In this document: positions 25,592 to 33,420 of the stretch, one piece after another | How the letters are laid out: each line of letters starts with the position of its first letter | Position numbering within the stretch: the stretch's first letter is position 1 | Source of the DNA: Nocardioides sp. CFH 31398 | GTDB lineage: Bacteria; Actinomycetota; Actinomycetes; Propionibacteriales; Nocardioidaceae | Length of the DNA stretch: 64,000 nt | Assembly (NCBI RefSeq): GCF_022436705.1 | Contig: NZ_JAKUHT010000025.1 | Coordinates: forward strand, 44,073-108,072 | Reading direction: 5' to 3' | Program-made: the position numbers and the translations under genes | The notes under the pieces: model-generated | Told to the model about the DNA's origin: nothing | Databases searched by the model: none | Seen by the model: only the letters and a program-made list of their open reading frames with translations

Positions 25592-25659
25592 TCAGGATGA
25601 TTTCAGGTTGGTGTCAGCGTCGCCTCAGGTTGGGGTGGCGACCAGGTGCCTGTCACAAT
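25592..25659 (+). promoter_or_regulatory. sigA promoter with four 11-bp-spaced TCAG direct repeats
   Basis: TCAG recurs at 25592, 25603, 25614 and 25625, exactly 11 bp apart (CTCAGG, TTCAGG, GTCAGC, CTCAGG). The last repeat runs into TTGGGG (25630-25635), which with an 18-bp spacer precedes CACAAT (25654-25659), a plausible SigA-type promoter. One-helical-turn direct repeats next to a -35 are characteristic of OmpR-family response regulator sites. The same TTCAG motif occurs at 56.8 and 58.9 kb. Confidence 0.5.
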
Positions 25660-25724
25660 GAATGACGCGGCACTTGACGCCTCCGGGCCTGCCGCGCGCC
25701 AAACCCCGTCCACGAGAGGTATGT

Positions 25725-27188
25725 GTGTCCTCGACCGCTCGCTCCCCGCTCCCCGACGAGGTGCTTCGGCACCCGGCTCTCTCGGCCCTGGTCGAGCGTG
25801 GCTCGGCCACCGGGGTGATCAGTCCCGAGGACCTGCGCGTCGCCAGCGAGCAGGCCGCCGTCGAGCCCCGTCACCTGAAGGCCCTGCTGGGTCATCTCTC
25901 CGCCCTCGGCATCACTGTCGAGATCGGCCTGAACGCCTCCCTGCGTGCGGTCGCCGCGACCAGCACGAAGCGCGGCGCGACCGCCACCGCGAAGGCCCCG
26001 GCGAAGAAGGCCGCAGCCAAGAAGGCGCCGGCCAAGAAGGCCGCCGCGAAGACGGCCGCTCCCGCCGCCGCCGTCGCCCCGGCGCCCGTCACGGTGGACG
26101 ACGCCGCCGCGCCCGCCGTCGACGCCGACGGAAAGAAGATCCTCCCGGACATCCCGGACGAGAAGTTCGAGGCCGACGTCAAGTCGGACCCGACGATCAA
26201 GGAGGACGAGCAGCAGGCGTTCGTCGTCTCCGCCGCGGACGACACCGACGAGCCCGAGCAGCAGGTCATGGTCGCCGGCGCGACGGCCGACCCGGTCAAG
26301 GACTACCTCAAGCAGATCGGCAAGGTGCCCCTCCTCAACGCCGAGATGGAGGTCGAGCTCGCCAAGCGGATCGAGGCCGGCCTCTTCAGCGAAGAGAAGC
26401 TCGCCAAGGGCGGCCGCATCAGCCCGAAGATGCTCGAGGAGCTCGAGTGGATCTGTGAGGACGGCCGCCGCGCCAAGAACCACCTCCTCGAGGCGAACCT
26501 CCGCCTCGTCGTCTCCCTGGCCAAGCGCTACACCGGCCGCGGGATGCTCTTCCTGGACCTGATCCAGGAGGGCAACCTCGGTCTGATCCGCGCGGTCGAG
26601 AAGTTCGACTACACCAAGGGCTACAAGTTCTCGACGTACGCCACGTGGTGGATCCGTCAGGCGATCACCCGCGCGATGGCCGACCAGGCCCGCACGATCC
26701 GCATCCCGGTCCACATGGTCGAGGTCATCAACAAGCTGGCCCGCGTCCAGCGTCAGATGCTCCAGGACCTGGGCCGCGAGCCCACCCCGGAGGAGCTCGC
26801 CAAGGAGCTCGACATGACCCCGGAGAAGGTCGTCGAGGTCCAGAAGTACGGCCGCGAGCCCATCTCGCTCCACACCCCGCTGGGTGAGGACGGCGACTCC
26901 GAGTTCGGCGACCTGATCGAGGACTCCGAGGCCATCGTCCCGGCCGACGCCGTCTCCTTCACGCTGCTCCAGGAGCAGCTGCACGCCGTCCTCGACACGC
27001 TCTCCGAGCGTGAGGCGGGCGTGGTGAGCATGCGCTTCGGGCTGACCGACGGCCAGCCGAAGACCCTCGACGAGATCGGCAAGGTCTACGGCGTCACCCG
27101 CGAGCGGATCCGCCAGATCGAGTCGAAGACCATGTCGAAGCTGCGGCACCCCAGCCGCTCCCAGGTCCTGCGGGACTACCTGGACTGA
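25725..27188 (+). CDS. sigA: Primary RNA polymerase sigma factor
   Basis: 487 residues from the GTG at 25725, preceded by GAGAGG with five-base spacing; a longer frame to 25662 lacks such a site. Residues about 85-120 are a Lys/Ala/Pro-rich linker typical of actinobacterial HrdB/SigA. Regions 1.2 (DPVKDYLKQIGKVPLL), 2.1-2.4 (NLRLVVSLAKRYTGRG, LIQEGNLGLIRAVEKFDYTK, YATWWIRQAITRAMADQ), 3 (IPVHMVEVINKL) and 4.2 (VTRERIRQIESKTMSKLRHP) are complete. It is the housekeeping sigma factor, ending in the usual RDYLD. Flanked by a strong promoter and terminator, it is monocistronic. Confidence 0.97.
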   Translation: MSSTARSPLPDEVLRHPALSALVERGSATGVISPEDLRVASEQAAVEPRHLKALLGHLSALGITVEIGLNASLRAVAATSTKRGATATAKAPAKKAAAKKAPAKKAAAKTAAPAAAVAPAPVTVDDAAAPAVDADGKKILPDIPDEKFEADVKSDPTIKEDEQQAFVVSAADDTDEPEQQVMVAGATADPVKDYLKQIGKVPLLNAEMEVELAKRIEAGLFSEEKLAKGGRISPKMLEELEWICEDGRRAKNHLLEANLRLVVSLAKRYTGRGMLFLDLIQEGNLGLIRAVEKFDYTKGYKFSTYATWWIRQAITRAMADQARTIRIPVHMVEVINKLARVQRQMLQDLGREPTPEELAKELDMTPEKVVEVQKYGREPISLHTPLGEDGDSEFGDLIEDSEAIVPADAVSFTLLQEQLHAVLDTLSEREAGVVSMRFGLTDGQPKTLDEIGKVYGVTRERIRQIESKTMSKLRHPSRSQVLRDYLD

Positions 27189-27206
27189 GGTCCGCCCGGA
27201 CCACAC

Positions 27207-27242
27207 GAGGGCCCCGCGTCGCCACGGCGACGCGGGGCCCTC
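27207..27242 (+). terminator. Terminator of sigA
   Basis: A perfect 16-bp stem with a 4-base loop (arms 27207-27222 and 27227-27242), 18 bases after the stop. Confidence 0.88.
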
Positions 27243-27573
27243 GGTCGTCCGGGCGCGCGGACGACGCGGCGCGTCGGCGGCGGGCGCCGCCGTCGTGCTG
27301 TGCGGCGTCCTGGCCGGGCTGTCGGTGAGCCCGGTGGGCATGACGATGTTGGCGGTGATGATCGACTAGCGACGCGGCGCTTTCTCCCCTGCCGGGGCTC
27401 CCGGTGCCCTATCGTCGTGCGCAGAGGCCGTTCTCGGGCGGGACGGTGACCCCTCGGGAGGGTCGCCGCCGAGCCGCGTCCTCGTCCGCCGCTCCGTCCG
27501 GGCCGCTTCGGGACCGGACGGAGCGGCACCTTCCGGCACCGTTCGTCGGCGCACTCCGTCGGCACCCGCAAGA
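27243..27573. other. Intergenic region with a hydrophobic ORF remnant and hairpins
   Basis: No convincing gene. A frame ending in TAG at 27367-27369 reads a membrane-helix-like stretch (VVLCGVLAGLSVSPVGMTML) with no plausible start or ribosome site upstream. It may be the remnant of a lost gene or chance. Downstream, 27443-27465 can fold into an 8-bp stem with one G-T pair. Confidence 0.4.
27488..27527 (-). terminator. Perfect 14-bp hairpin downstream of the 82-residue gene
   Basis: Arms 27488-27501 and 27514-27527 with a 12-base loop. It lies 47 bases after the stop of the SOS-box gene on the minus strand, so it probably terminates it. Confidence 0.6.
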
Positions 27574-27822
27574 TCAGCGGCCCGGGCGCAGGTACGTCGC
27601 GCGGACCCACCGCATCTCCAGCGCCCACGGGTGCTCGCCCCCGCCGCGGGCGAACGCGACGAGGCCCTCCCAGACGTCACCCTGCGAGGTCTCGGTCCGG
27701 CGCCACTCCAGCAGGATGGCCGGCATGGGCGGTCGGCCCGGCCCGGTCGAGCCGCGGTGGTCCCAGTGCACCCAGCAGGGGCGCGGGTCCGGCAGCTCGC
27801 GTCGCCTGACCCCACCGTGCAC
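27574..27822 (-). CDS. Conserved-looking 82-residue protein with SOS box, function unknown
   Basis: Starts GTG at 27822. TAACCT lies exactly six bases upstream, indicating a leaderless mRNA. The protein opens with VRRRELPDPRPCWVHWDHRG and continues with a GRPPMPAILLEWRR segment, ending LEMRWVRATYLRPGR. It is rich in Trp and Arg and has the look of a small globular beta protein. I recall similar small actinobacterial proteins but no characterised family. A near-perfect LexA box overlaps the promoter, so expression after DNA damage is predicted. It lies between sigA and secreted-protein genes and shares no operon. Confidence 0.7.
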   Translation of the reverse strand: MHGGVRRRELPDPRPCWVHWDHRGSTGPGRPPMPAILLEWRRTETSQGDVWEGLVAFARGGGEHPWALEMRWVRATYLRPGR

Positions 27823-27832
27823 CCACCCAGGT

Positions 27833-27848
27833 TAGAACACGTGTTCGA
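27833..27848. promoter_or_regulatory. SOS (LexA) box
   Basis: TAGAACACGTGTTCGA matches the mycobacterial/Bacillus-type SOS consensus TCGAAC-N4-GTTCGA at all but one specified position; the inner 12 bases are a perfect palindrome. It abuts the -10 hexamer (27829-27834) of the leaderless promoter of the 82-residue gene, an ideal position for repression. Confidence 0.75.
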
Positions 27849-27875
27849 CTGCCGGTGAGCGGTCGAGGCGGCCGA

Positions 27876-28901
27876 TCAGCGCAGGACGCGCGACTGCCAG
27901 GCGGCCGCGACCCGGTCGGTGCGCCACCGGGCGCCGGCGGGGACGCTGACCACGACCGCCGTGCCCCGCCCGAGGCGTCGGGTGGACCGCGAGGCCGTGC
28001 CGTCGCCGTCCACCCGCCACCGGACGGCGCGGGTCCCGGTCGCGAACCAGTAGCGCACCTCCGCGCCGTCGGCGGCGCCGCGACAGTCGACGTCCAGCCC
28101 ACGACCCTCGGTGGCGGCCAGGCGGCAGCCGCCGGGGGACCGCGACGAGGTGGTCATGCCGGCCCGGTCGACCCGGCGGTCGACGAGGGCGCGGTACGAC
28201 GCCACCCGGACGACGCGCGACTCCGTCACGGTCCGTCCGTCGGCGCTCGCCGTGACGCGCATCGTGTACGTGCCGCGGTCGACGACGCGGCCCGCCGCGA
28301 CGCCGTCCCACGTCCAGCGCTCGGCCGCGCCCGACCCCAGGCGGCCCAGCGGGTCGCGTCGCAGCACCCGCCCGTCGGCGTCCAGGACCTCACCGACCAC
28401 GCTCGACGGCCGGGCCAGCGCGAAGGTCAGGGTGGCCGTGTCGCGCAGGCCGTCCACCACGCGGGGGAGGAAGACGGCGGGCGGGGCCTGGTCGATGGTC
28501 AGCAGCGGGCCGTCGTCGCCCGCGACGACGAACCGCAGGTCGTCCACGGCGCCGTTCTCGTCGTCGAGGCGCGCACGGTAGCGACCGGGGGTCGTCACCG
28601 GCGACAGCTCGACCTCCTCGCGCATCGACTGACCCTCGTCCAGCTCGAACCGGTCTCGGAAGTCGTAGCCGCCGGGGCCCCGCACGCGGAGGCGGTACAC
28701 GAAGTCGTCGGTGGTGCTGAACCCCGCCACCACGAGTGGCCCGGTCCAGCCGGTGCCGACCGTGCCGGGCGAGCCCTCGACGAAGCCCGTCATGGGCCCG
28801 GGCCTGGCCTCCGGGTCGGCGGTCGCCGGCGCGACGGTCACCCCCAACCCCAGGAGAGTCCCCGTCGCCGTCACCAGCGTCCTCCGGAAAGCCGAACCCA
28901 T
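27876..28901 (-). CDS. Secreted protein with FlgD/Ig-like repeat domain
   Basis: 341 residues from the ATG at 28901; a GTG two codons upstream is possible. The signal peptide is clear (SAFRRTLVTATGTLLGLGV, cleavage near PATADPE). An N-terminal beta domain (FVEGSPGTVGTGWTGPLVV) is followed by a FlgD-Ig-like fold ending AAGRVVDRGTYTMRVTASAD. A C-terminal extra domain contains two Cys (GGCRLAA, VDCRGA) that may pair. It is a paralogue of the next gene upstream, which lacks the C-terminal domain. The function is unknown; the domain type is used for protein or wall interactions. Confidence 0.75.
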   Translation of the reverse strand: MGSAFRRTLVTATGTLLGLGVTVAPATADPEARPGPMTGFVEGSPGTVGTGWTGPLVVAGFSTTDDFVYRLRVRGPGGYDFRDRFELDEGQSMREEVELSPVTTPGRYRARLDDENGAVDDLRFVVAGDDGPLLTIDQAPPAVFLPRVVDGLRDTATLTFALARPSSVVGEVLDADGRVLRRDPLGRLGSGAAERWTWDGVAAGRVVDRGTYTMRVTASADGRTVTESRVVRVASYRALVDRRVDRAGMTTSSRSPGGCRLAATEGRGLDVDCRGAADGAEVRYWFATGTRAVRWRVDGDGTASRSTRRLGRGTAVVVSVPAGARWRTDRVAAAWQSRVLR

Positions 28902-29023
28902 TACCACGACCCCGCCCCTGTCGTCCGCAGAATGCTGGGATCAGTAAAGCCTGGGGCGGGCTCCGTGGGAAGGGAGTGGTTCCTGAGGTGTGGGCGTGTC
29001 GTGTCGCGCCGGGCCGCGGTGGG

Positions 29024-29758
29024 TCAGCGGACGACGCGGAGAGCGACCTTGGTGGTCGACCGGGCCCCGGCGGCGCTCGCGACGAGACGCATCGTGTAGC
29101 GGCCGGCGGCGACGACGCGGCCGGCGGCGTCCTGGCCCGACCAGGTCCAGCGCATCCGCTCGCCGGCCTCGCGGGAGCCGAAGGCCCGCGTCAGCACCGT
29201 GGCACCGGACGCGTCGACGATCGTGCCGGTGACGCCGGCGGGGGCGTCCACGCCGAAGGTGGTGACGGCCCGGCGCTGGGCGGCCAGACCGGAGGGCGCG
29301 ATCGCGCGGGTGCTGGCCTCGACGTCCACGATGTGCGGCGTCGCGGCGGAGCCGACGCGGACGTCGACGAAGGACAGGACCTCGTCGGAGCCGGCGAGGG
29401 ACAGCTCGGCGCGGTAGGTGCCGGCGGTCGTGAGGGCCGGGACGGCGACCTCCCGGCGGAACGCGGTCTCCTCGGCCGGCACGGCGACGTCGGCCGCCCA
29501 GTCGAGGCCGGGACCCGTCAGCTCGACCCGGTAGGTCTGGGCCGCGTCGGAGAAGTTGCGCCACGAGACGGTCAGCGGGCCCTGCCACCCGGCGTCCACC
29601 GCCGACGGGACGTCGACGAAGCCCCACACCTGGTCGTCGGAGGCGGCGTCCGCACGACCGGCGCCGAGGCCCAGAGCAGCGCCGAGGGCGACCAGCAGGG
29701 TCAGGACGACGACGGGGACACGCACGACGATCGGGGCGACGGGGGACGCGACGTTCAT
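29024..29758 (-). CDS. Secreted protein with FlgD/Ig-like domain, paralogue of the adjacent gene
   Basis: 244 residues with a signal peptide (VVVLTLLVALGAALGLGAG, cleavage near RADAASD). Its layout parallels the neighbour: FVDVPSAVDAGWQGPLTVSW at the N-terminus, then a FlgD-Ig-like C-terminus with MRWTWSGQDAAGRVVAAGRY. The two genes are tandem on the same strand, 122 bp apart, and arose by duplication. GGAAGG precedes the ATG. The role is unknown; exported by Sec. Confidence 0.75.
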   Translation of the reverse strand: MNVASPVAPIVVRVPVVVLTLLVALGAALGLGAGRADAASDDQVWGFVDVPSAVDAGWQGPLTVSWRNFSDAAQTYRVELTGPGLDWAADVAVPAEETAFRREVAVPALTTAGTYRAELSLAGSDEVLSFVDVRVGSAATPHIVDVEASTRAIAPSGLAAQRRAVTTFGVDAPAGVTGTIVDASGATVLTRAFGSREAGERMRWTWSGQDAAGRVVAAGRYTMRLVASAAGARSTTKVALRVVR

Positions 29759-30098
29759 GGGCTGGTGCCTTCCGGTGGGGGTGCATCCAGGCTAGGAACG
29801 ACCGAGGGGCCGGGGTCACGGGTGCTCGCGCAAGAGTTCCTCCAGGCGCGACAAGAGCACCTCTGCGTTGCCTCGATCGCCTGCGCACACGTCCTGCGTG
29901 CGCTAGGACGGAGGAAGTTGGCACGGGCTCCTTGGGAATGTCGGCGTTCTTGGGCAAGGTGGGGCGTGCACGACGAGGACGGCTCCGCGCCGCCCCCGAG
30001 TAAGACCCGCGGTCTCGAGGACCGGTCCGGACCTGAAGGGGGCGATCCCGATCGCTTCGGCCACCACGCACGCCACCACCACGCACTCCACCCTGCCC
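29759..30098. other. Divergent promoter region between secreted protein and egtA
   Basis: 340 bp without a convincing gene. On the minus strand TAGCCT (29789-29794) is a candidate -10 for the secreted protein. For egtA there is no visible ribosome site near its GTG and no obvious -10 six bases upstream. The true egtA start may therefore differ, or expression may need an uncharacterised signal in this stretch. Confidence 0.5.
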
Positions 30099-31376
30099 GT
30101 GTCGCCCGCGGCCGGGCTGGCGCCCGACGAGCCCCTCGCGGCCGCCGGTGACCCGCTCGAGGTCGCCCGCGCGCACGTGATGGCCACCGCGCTGACCCCG
30201 GACGACGGGGGACGGGTCGGGCTCGAGGTCGAGATGCACCTCGTCGACCTCGCCGAGCCCGGCCGTCGTCCGCGGTGGGACGAGGTGCAGGCCCTCGTGG
30301 CCACGCTGCCCGCGATGCCGCGCGGCAGCACCGTCACCCTCGAGCCCGGGGGACAGGTCGAGCTGTCCTCCACGCCCGGGGCCGACGCCGCTGCCGCCGT
30401 CGCCGACCTGCGCGACGACGTCGCCGCGCTGCGCGCCGCCCTCGCGGCCGCCGGGTACGGCGGCGCCGGCCTCGGCACCGACCCGGCCCGCCCGGTCGCC
30501 CGGGTGAACCCCAGCGGCCGCTACGACGCCATGGAGAGGCACTTCGACGCCCTCGGGTGCGCGGGCGCGGGGCGCTCGATGATGGCCGCCACCGCGGCGC
30601 TGCAGGTCAACCTCGACGCCGGCCCGCCGTCCGGCTGGGACGAGCGGCTCGCGCTGGCGCGCAGCCTCGTCCCCGTCCTGGTCGCCCTGTCGTCGACCTC
30701 GCCGTACCTGGCGGGCCGCCGCTCCGGCTGGCACTCCATGCGCCAGGGCACGTGGCAGGGCATCGACCAGGGTCGCTGCGCGCCCGTGAGCGCGGGGGAG
30801 CCCCGCGCCGCCTGGGCGTTCTACGCCATCGGGGCGCCCGTGATGCTCGTGCGCCGGGGACCAGCAGCCACCGACGTCGCGGCGGTGACGGACCGGGTGC
30901 CCTTCGCGGCGTGGCTGCGCGGCCTGGTCACCCAGGGCCCCTTCGACCGGCCGCCGACCCGCGCCGACCTCGACTACCACCTGACGACGCTGTTCCCGCC
31001 CGTCCGCCCCCGGGGCTACGTCGAGATGCGCTGCCTGGACGCCGCCCCGGACGCCTGGTGGCCCGCGCTGGCCGCGCTGACGGCGACCCTCATGGACCAC
31101 CCGGTGGCCTCGGCCGCCGCGGCGGAGGCCTGCGCGCCGGTCGCGGACGCGTGGGTGGCCGCCGCTCGCGACGGGCTCGGCGACCCCGCGGTCGCCCGCG
31201 CCGCCCGCGCGTGCACCGCGCTGGGTGCCCTGCACGGACCGCCGGCGCTGCGCGACGACCTGGCCGCGCTCGCGGGGATGACGGCCGACGGCCGCTCCCT
31301 CGCCGACGACGTACGACGACGCGCCGAGGGTCCGACCGGCCCGCTCGGACTGCTGGAGGAGGAGGCACGTGGCTGA
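30099..31376 (+). CDS. egtA: Glutamate-cysteine ligase EgtA, ergothioneine biosynthesis
   Basis: 425 residues from a GTG. EgtA makes gamma-glutamyl-cysteine, the sulfur donor for EgtB in the mycobacterial-type ergothioneine pathway. The GCS2 core is seen as VGLEVEMHLVDL, TVTLEPGGQVELSSTP, RVNPSGRYDAMERHF and AALQVNLDAG. The C-terminal half has SSTSPYLAGRRSGWHSMRQ, typical of EgtA. The upstream frame has no ATG/GTG before a stretch without ribosome site, so the start is the least certain point. It overlaps egtB by eight bases and begins a four-gene operon. Confidence 0.92.
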   Translation: MSPAAGLAPDEPLAAAGDPLEVARAHVMATALTPDDGGRVGLEVEMHLVDLAEPGRRPRWDEVQALVATLPAMPRGSTVTLEPGGQVELSSTPGADAAAAVADLRDDVAALRAALAAAGYGGAGLGTDPARPVARVNPSGRYDAMERHFDALGCAGAGRSMMAATAALQVNLDAGPPSGWDERLALARSLVPVLVALSSTSPYLAGRRSGWHSMRQGTWQGIDQGRCAPVSAGEPRAAWAFYAIGAPVMLVRRGPAATDVAAVTDRVPFAAWLRGLVTQGPFDRPPTRADLDYHLTTLFPPVRPRGYVEMRCLDAAPDAWWPALAALTATLMDHPVASAAAAEACAPVADAWVAAARDGLGDPAVARAARACTALGALHGPPALRDDLAALAGMTADGRSLADDVRRRAEGPTGPLGLLEEEARG

Positions 31377-32673
31377 GCGCACCACCCTGCACGAGGAGGC
31401 CGCCCGGGGACTGGAGGACGCCCGGCGACGCACCGAGCGGCTCACCGACCTGGACGTCGCCGAGCTGACCGCCCAGCACAGCCCCCTGATGAGCCCGTTG
31501 GTCTGGGACCTCGCGCACATCGGCCAGCAGGAGGACCTCTGGCTGCTGCGGGGCGGCAACGCCCTCGCCCAGGGCCGGCTGTCCGCCGAGGTGGAGAAGC
31601 TCTACGACGCGTTCGAGCACCCCCGGGCCAGCCGCGTCGCGCTGCCGCTGCTCGGCCCCGACGAGGCGCGCGGCTACCTGGCCGACGTCCGCGGCCGGGC
31701 CCTCGAGGGGCTGGACGGCACGGCGACGACCGACGGCCGCGAGCTCTTCGCGTTCTCGATGGTCGCCCAGCACGAGCAGCAGCACGTCGAGACCATGACG
31801 GCCACCCACCAGCTGCGCCGCGGCGAGCCGCTGCTCGGTGGGGGCACGCCGCTGCCGCCCGGCCGACCGGTGGCGCCGGACGACGCCGTCCTGGTGCCGG
31901 CGGGGGAGTTCATGCTCGGCGTGGACGGCACCGACGAGCCCTGGTCCCTCGACAACGAGCGGCCCGCCCACCGCGTCCAGGTGCCCGCGTTCCGGATCGG
32001 CCGGGTGCCGGTGACGAACGCGGACTGGCAGCGCTTCGTCGACGCCGGCGGGTACGACGAACCGCGCTGGTGGTCGGCCCGCGGCTGGGAGCACCGCCTG
32101 GCCGCCGACCTCGAGCGCCCGCTGTTCTGGTCCGCCGACGGCTCGCGGCGCCGCTTCGGGATCGTCGAGGAGGTCCCGGCCGACGAGCCGGTGCAGCACG
32201 TCTGCTTCTTCGAGGCCGAGGCGTACGCCGCCTGGGCCGGCGCGCGGCTGCCGACCGAGGTCGAGTGGGAGAAGGCGTGCGTGTGGGACCCCGCGCTCGA
32301 CGACGGCCGCGGCGCCCGCCGCCGCTGGCCGTGGGGCGGGGCCGAGCCGAGCGGGGCCCTGGCCAACCTGGGGGGCGAGGCCCTGCGGCCCGCCCCCGTG
32401 GGCGCCTACCCGGCCGGCGCGTCGCCGTACGGCGTGGAGCAGATGATCGGGGACGTCTGGGAGTGGACGTCGTCCGACTTCCACCCCTGGCCGGGCTTCT
32501 CCCCGATGCTGTACGCCGACTACTCGGCGCCGTTCTTCGGCGGTGACTACAAGGTCCTGCGCGGCGGCTCGTGGGCCGTCGGCGCCCCGTCGCTGCGCCC
32601 CTCGTTCCGCAACTGGGACCACCCGGTCCGCCGGCAGGTCTTCTGCGGCCTGCGGCTGGCCTGGGACGCCTAG
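31369..32673 (+). CDS. egtB: Ergothioneine sulfoxide synthase EgtB
   Basis: 434 residues from a GTG preceded by AGGAGGAGG. This non-heme iron enzyme joins gamma-glutamyl-cysteine to hercynine with O2, forming the C-S bond. The N-terminal DinB-like helical bundle supplies the three iron ligands: His50 (WDLAHIGQQED) and His135/His139 in the HxxxH motif of AQHEQQHVETM. The C-terminal FGE-sulfatase fold has VNAD-type PVTNADWQRFVDAGGY, ARLPTEVEWEKA and YKVLRGGSWAV. Length and layout match mycobacterial EgtB. Confidence 0.96.
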   Translation: MAERTTLHEEAARGLEDARRRTERLTDLDVAELTAQHSPLMSPLVWDLAHIGQQEDLWLLRGGNALAQGRLSAEVEKLYDAFEHPRASRVALPLLGPDEARGYLADVRGRALEGLDGTATTDGRELFAFSMVAQHEQQHVETMTATHQLRRGEPLLGGGTPLPPGRPVAPDDAVLVPAGEFMLGVDGTDEPWSLDNERPAHRVQVPAFRIGRVPVTNADWQRFVDAGGYDEPRWWSARGWEHRLAADLERPLFWSADGSRRRFGIVEEVPADEPVQHVCFFEAEAYAAWAGARLPTEVEWEKACVWDPALDDGRGARRRWPWGGAEPSGALANLGGEALRPAPVGAYPAGASPYGVEQMIGDVWEWTSSDFHPWPGFSPMLYADYSAPFFGGDYKVLRGGSWAVGAPSLRPSFRNWDHPVRRQVFCGLRLAWDA

Positions 32674-32694
32674 CCACACCCCGAGAGGACCCGT

Positions 32695-33420
32695 ATGTGC
32701 CGTCACCTGGCGTGGCTCGGCGAGCCGCGCACCGTCGCCTCCCTCGTGCTGGAGCCCCCGCACGGGCTGCTCACCCAGTCCTACGCCCCGCGCCGCCAGT
32801 CCCACGGGCTCATGAACGCCGACGGGTGGGGGGTGGGTCTGCACCACCCCGAGACGGCCCCCGGCTCGGCGCCGGTGCGCTGGCGCTCGTCGCGGCCGCT
32901 GTGGGGCGACCCGTCGTTCCACTCCGTCGCGCCCGTGCTGTGGGCCGGGTCGGTGCTGGCCGCCGTCCGGTCCGCGACGCCCGGCATGCCCGCCGACGAG
33001 ACCGCCGCCGCGCCCTTCACCGACGGCACCTGGCTGGTCTCGCACAACGGGCGGGTCGACCGGTCGGTGCTGCCCGCCACCGCCGCCGCGGCGGCCGAGT
33101 CGACCTGCGACTCCGCCGTCCTGACCGCCCACGTGCTCGACCGCGGTGTCGACCGGCTGGGGGAGACCGTGGCCGAGGTCGCGGCGGCCGACCCCGGCGC
33201 CCGGCTCAGCCTGCTGCTGTCGGACGGCGCCCGCGTCCTCGCGGTCACGTGGGGCGACACGCTGTCCTACCTCCGCACCGCTGCCGGCGTGGTCGTGGCC
33301 AGCGAGCCGTACGACGACGACCCCGGCTGGGTCGACGTCGCCGACCGGCACCTGGTCGTCGCCACCCGCGACGGTGTCCGGGTGACGCCGCTCGAGGTCC
33401 CCGCGAGGGCGGCCTCGTGA
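32695..33420 (+). CDS. egtC: Gamma-glutamyl-hercynylcysteine sulfoxide hydrolase EgtC
   Basis: 241 residues. A class II glutamine amidotransferase fold with N-terminal Cys2 (MCRHLAWLGEP) as nucleophile after Met removal. SHGLMNADGWGVGLHHP and WLVSHNGRVD are conserved EgtC segments. It removes the gamma-glutamyl group from the EgtB product, leaving hercynylcysteine sulfoxide. Its stop overlaps the egtD start by four bases (GTGA), so translation is coupled. Confidence 0.95.
   Translation: MCRHLAWLGEPRTVASLVLEPPHGLLTQSYAPRRQSHGLMNADGWGVGLHHPETAPGSAPVRWRSSRPLWGDPSFHSVAPVLWAGSVLAAVRSATPGMPADETAAAPFTDGTWLVSHNGRVDRSVLPATAAAAAESTCDSAVLTAHVLDRGVDRLGETVAEVAAADPGARLSLLLSDGARVLAVTWGDTLSYLRTAAGVVVASEPYDDDPGWVDVADRHLVVATRDGVRVTPLEVPARAAS

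Noticed and set aside
21637..31376. Glutathione biosynthesis inferred from two glutamate-cysteine ligase family genes
   Set aside because: No glutathione synthetase is seen in the window, one copy clearly belongs to ergothioneine synthesis, and the other has no partner gene that would fix its product.
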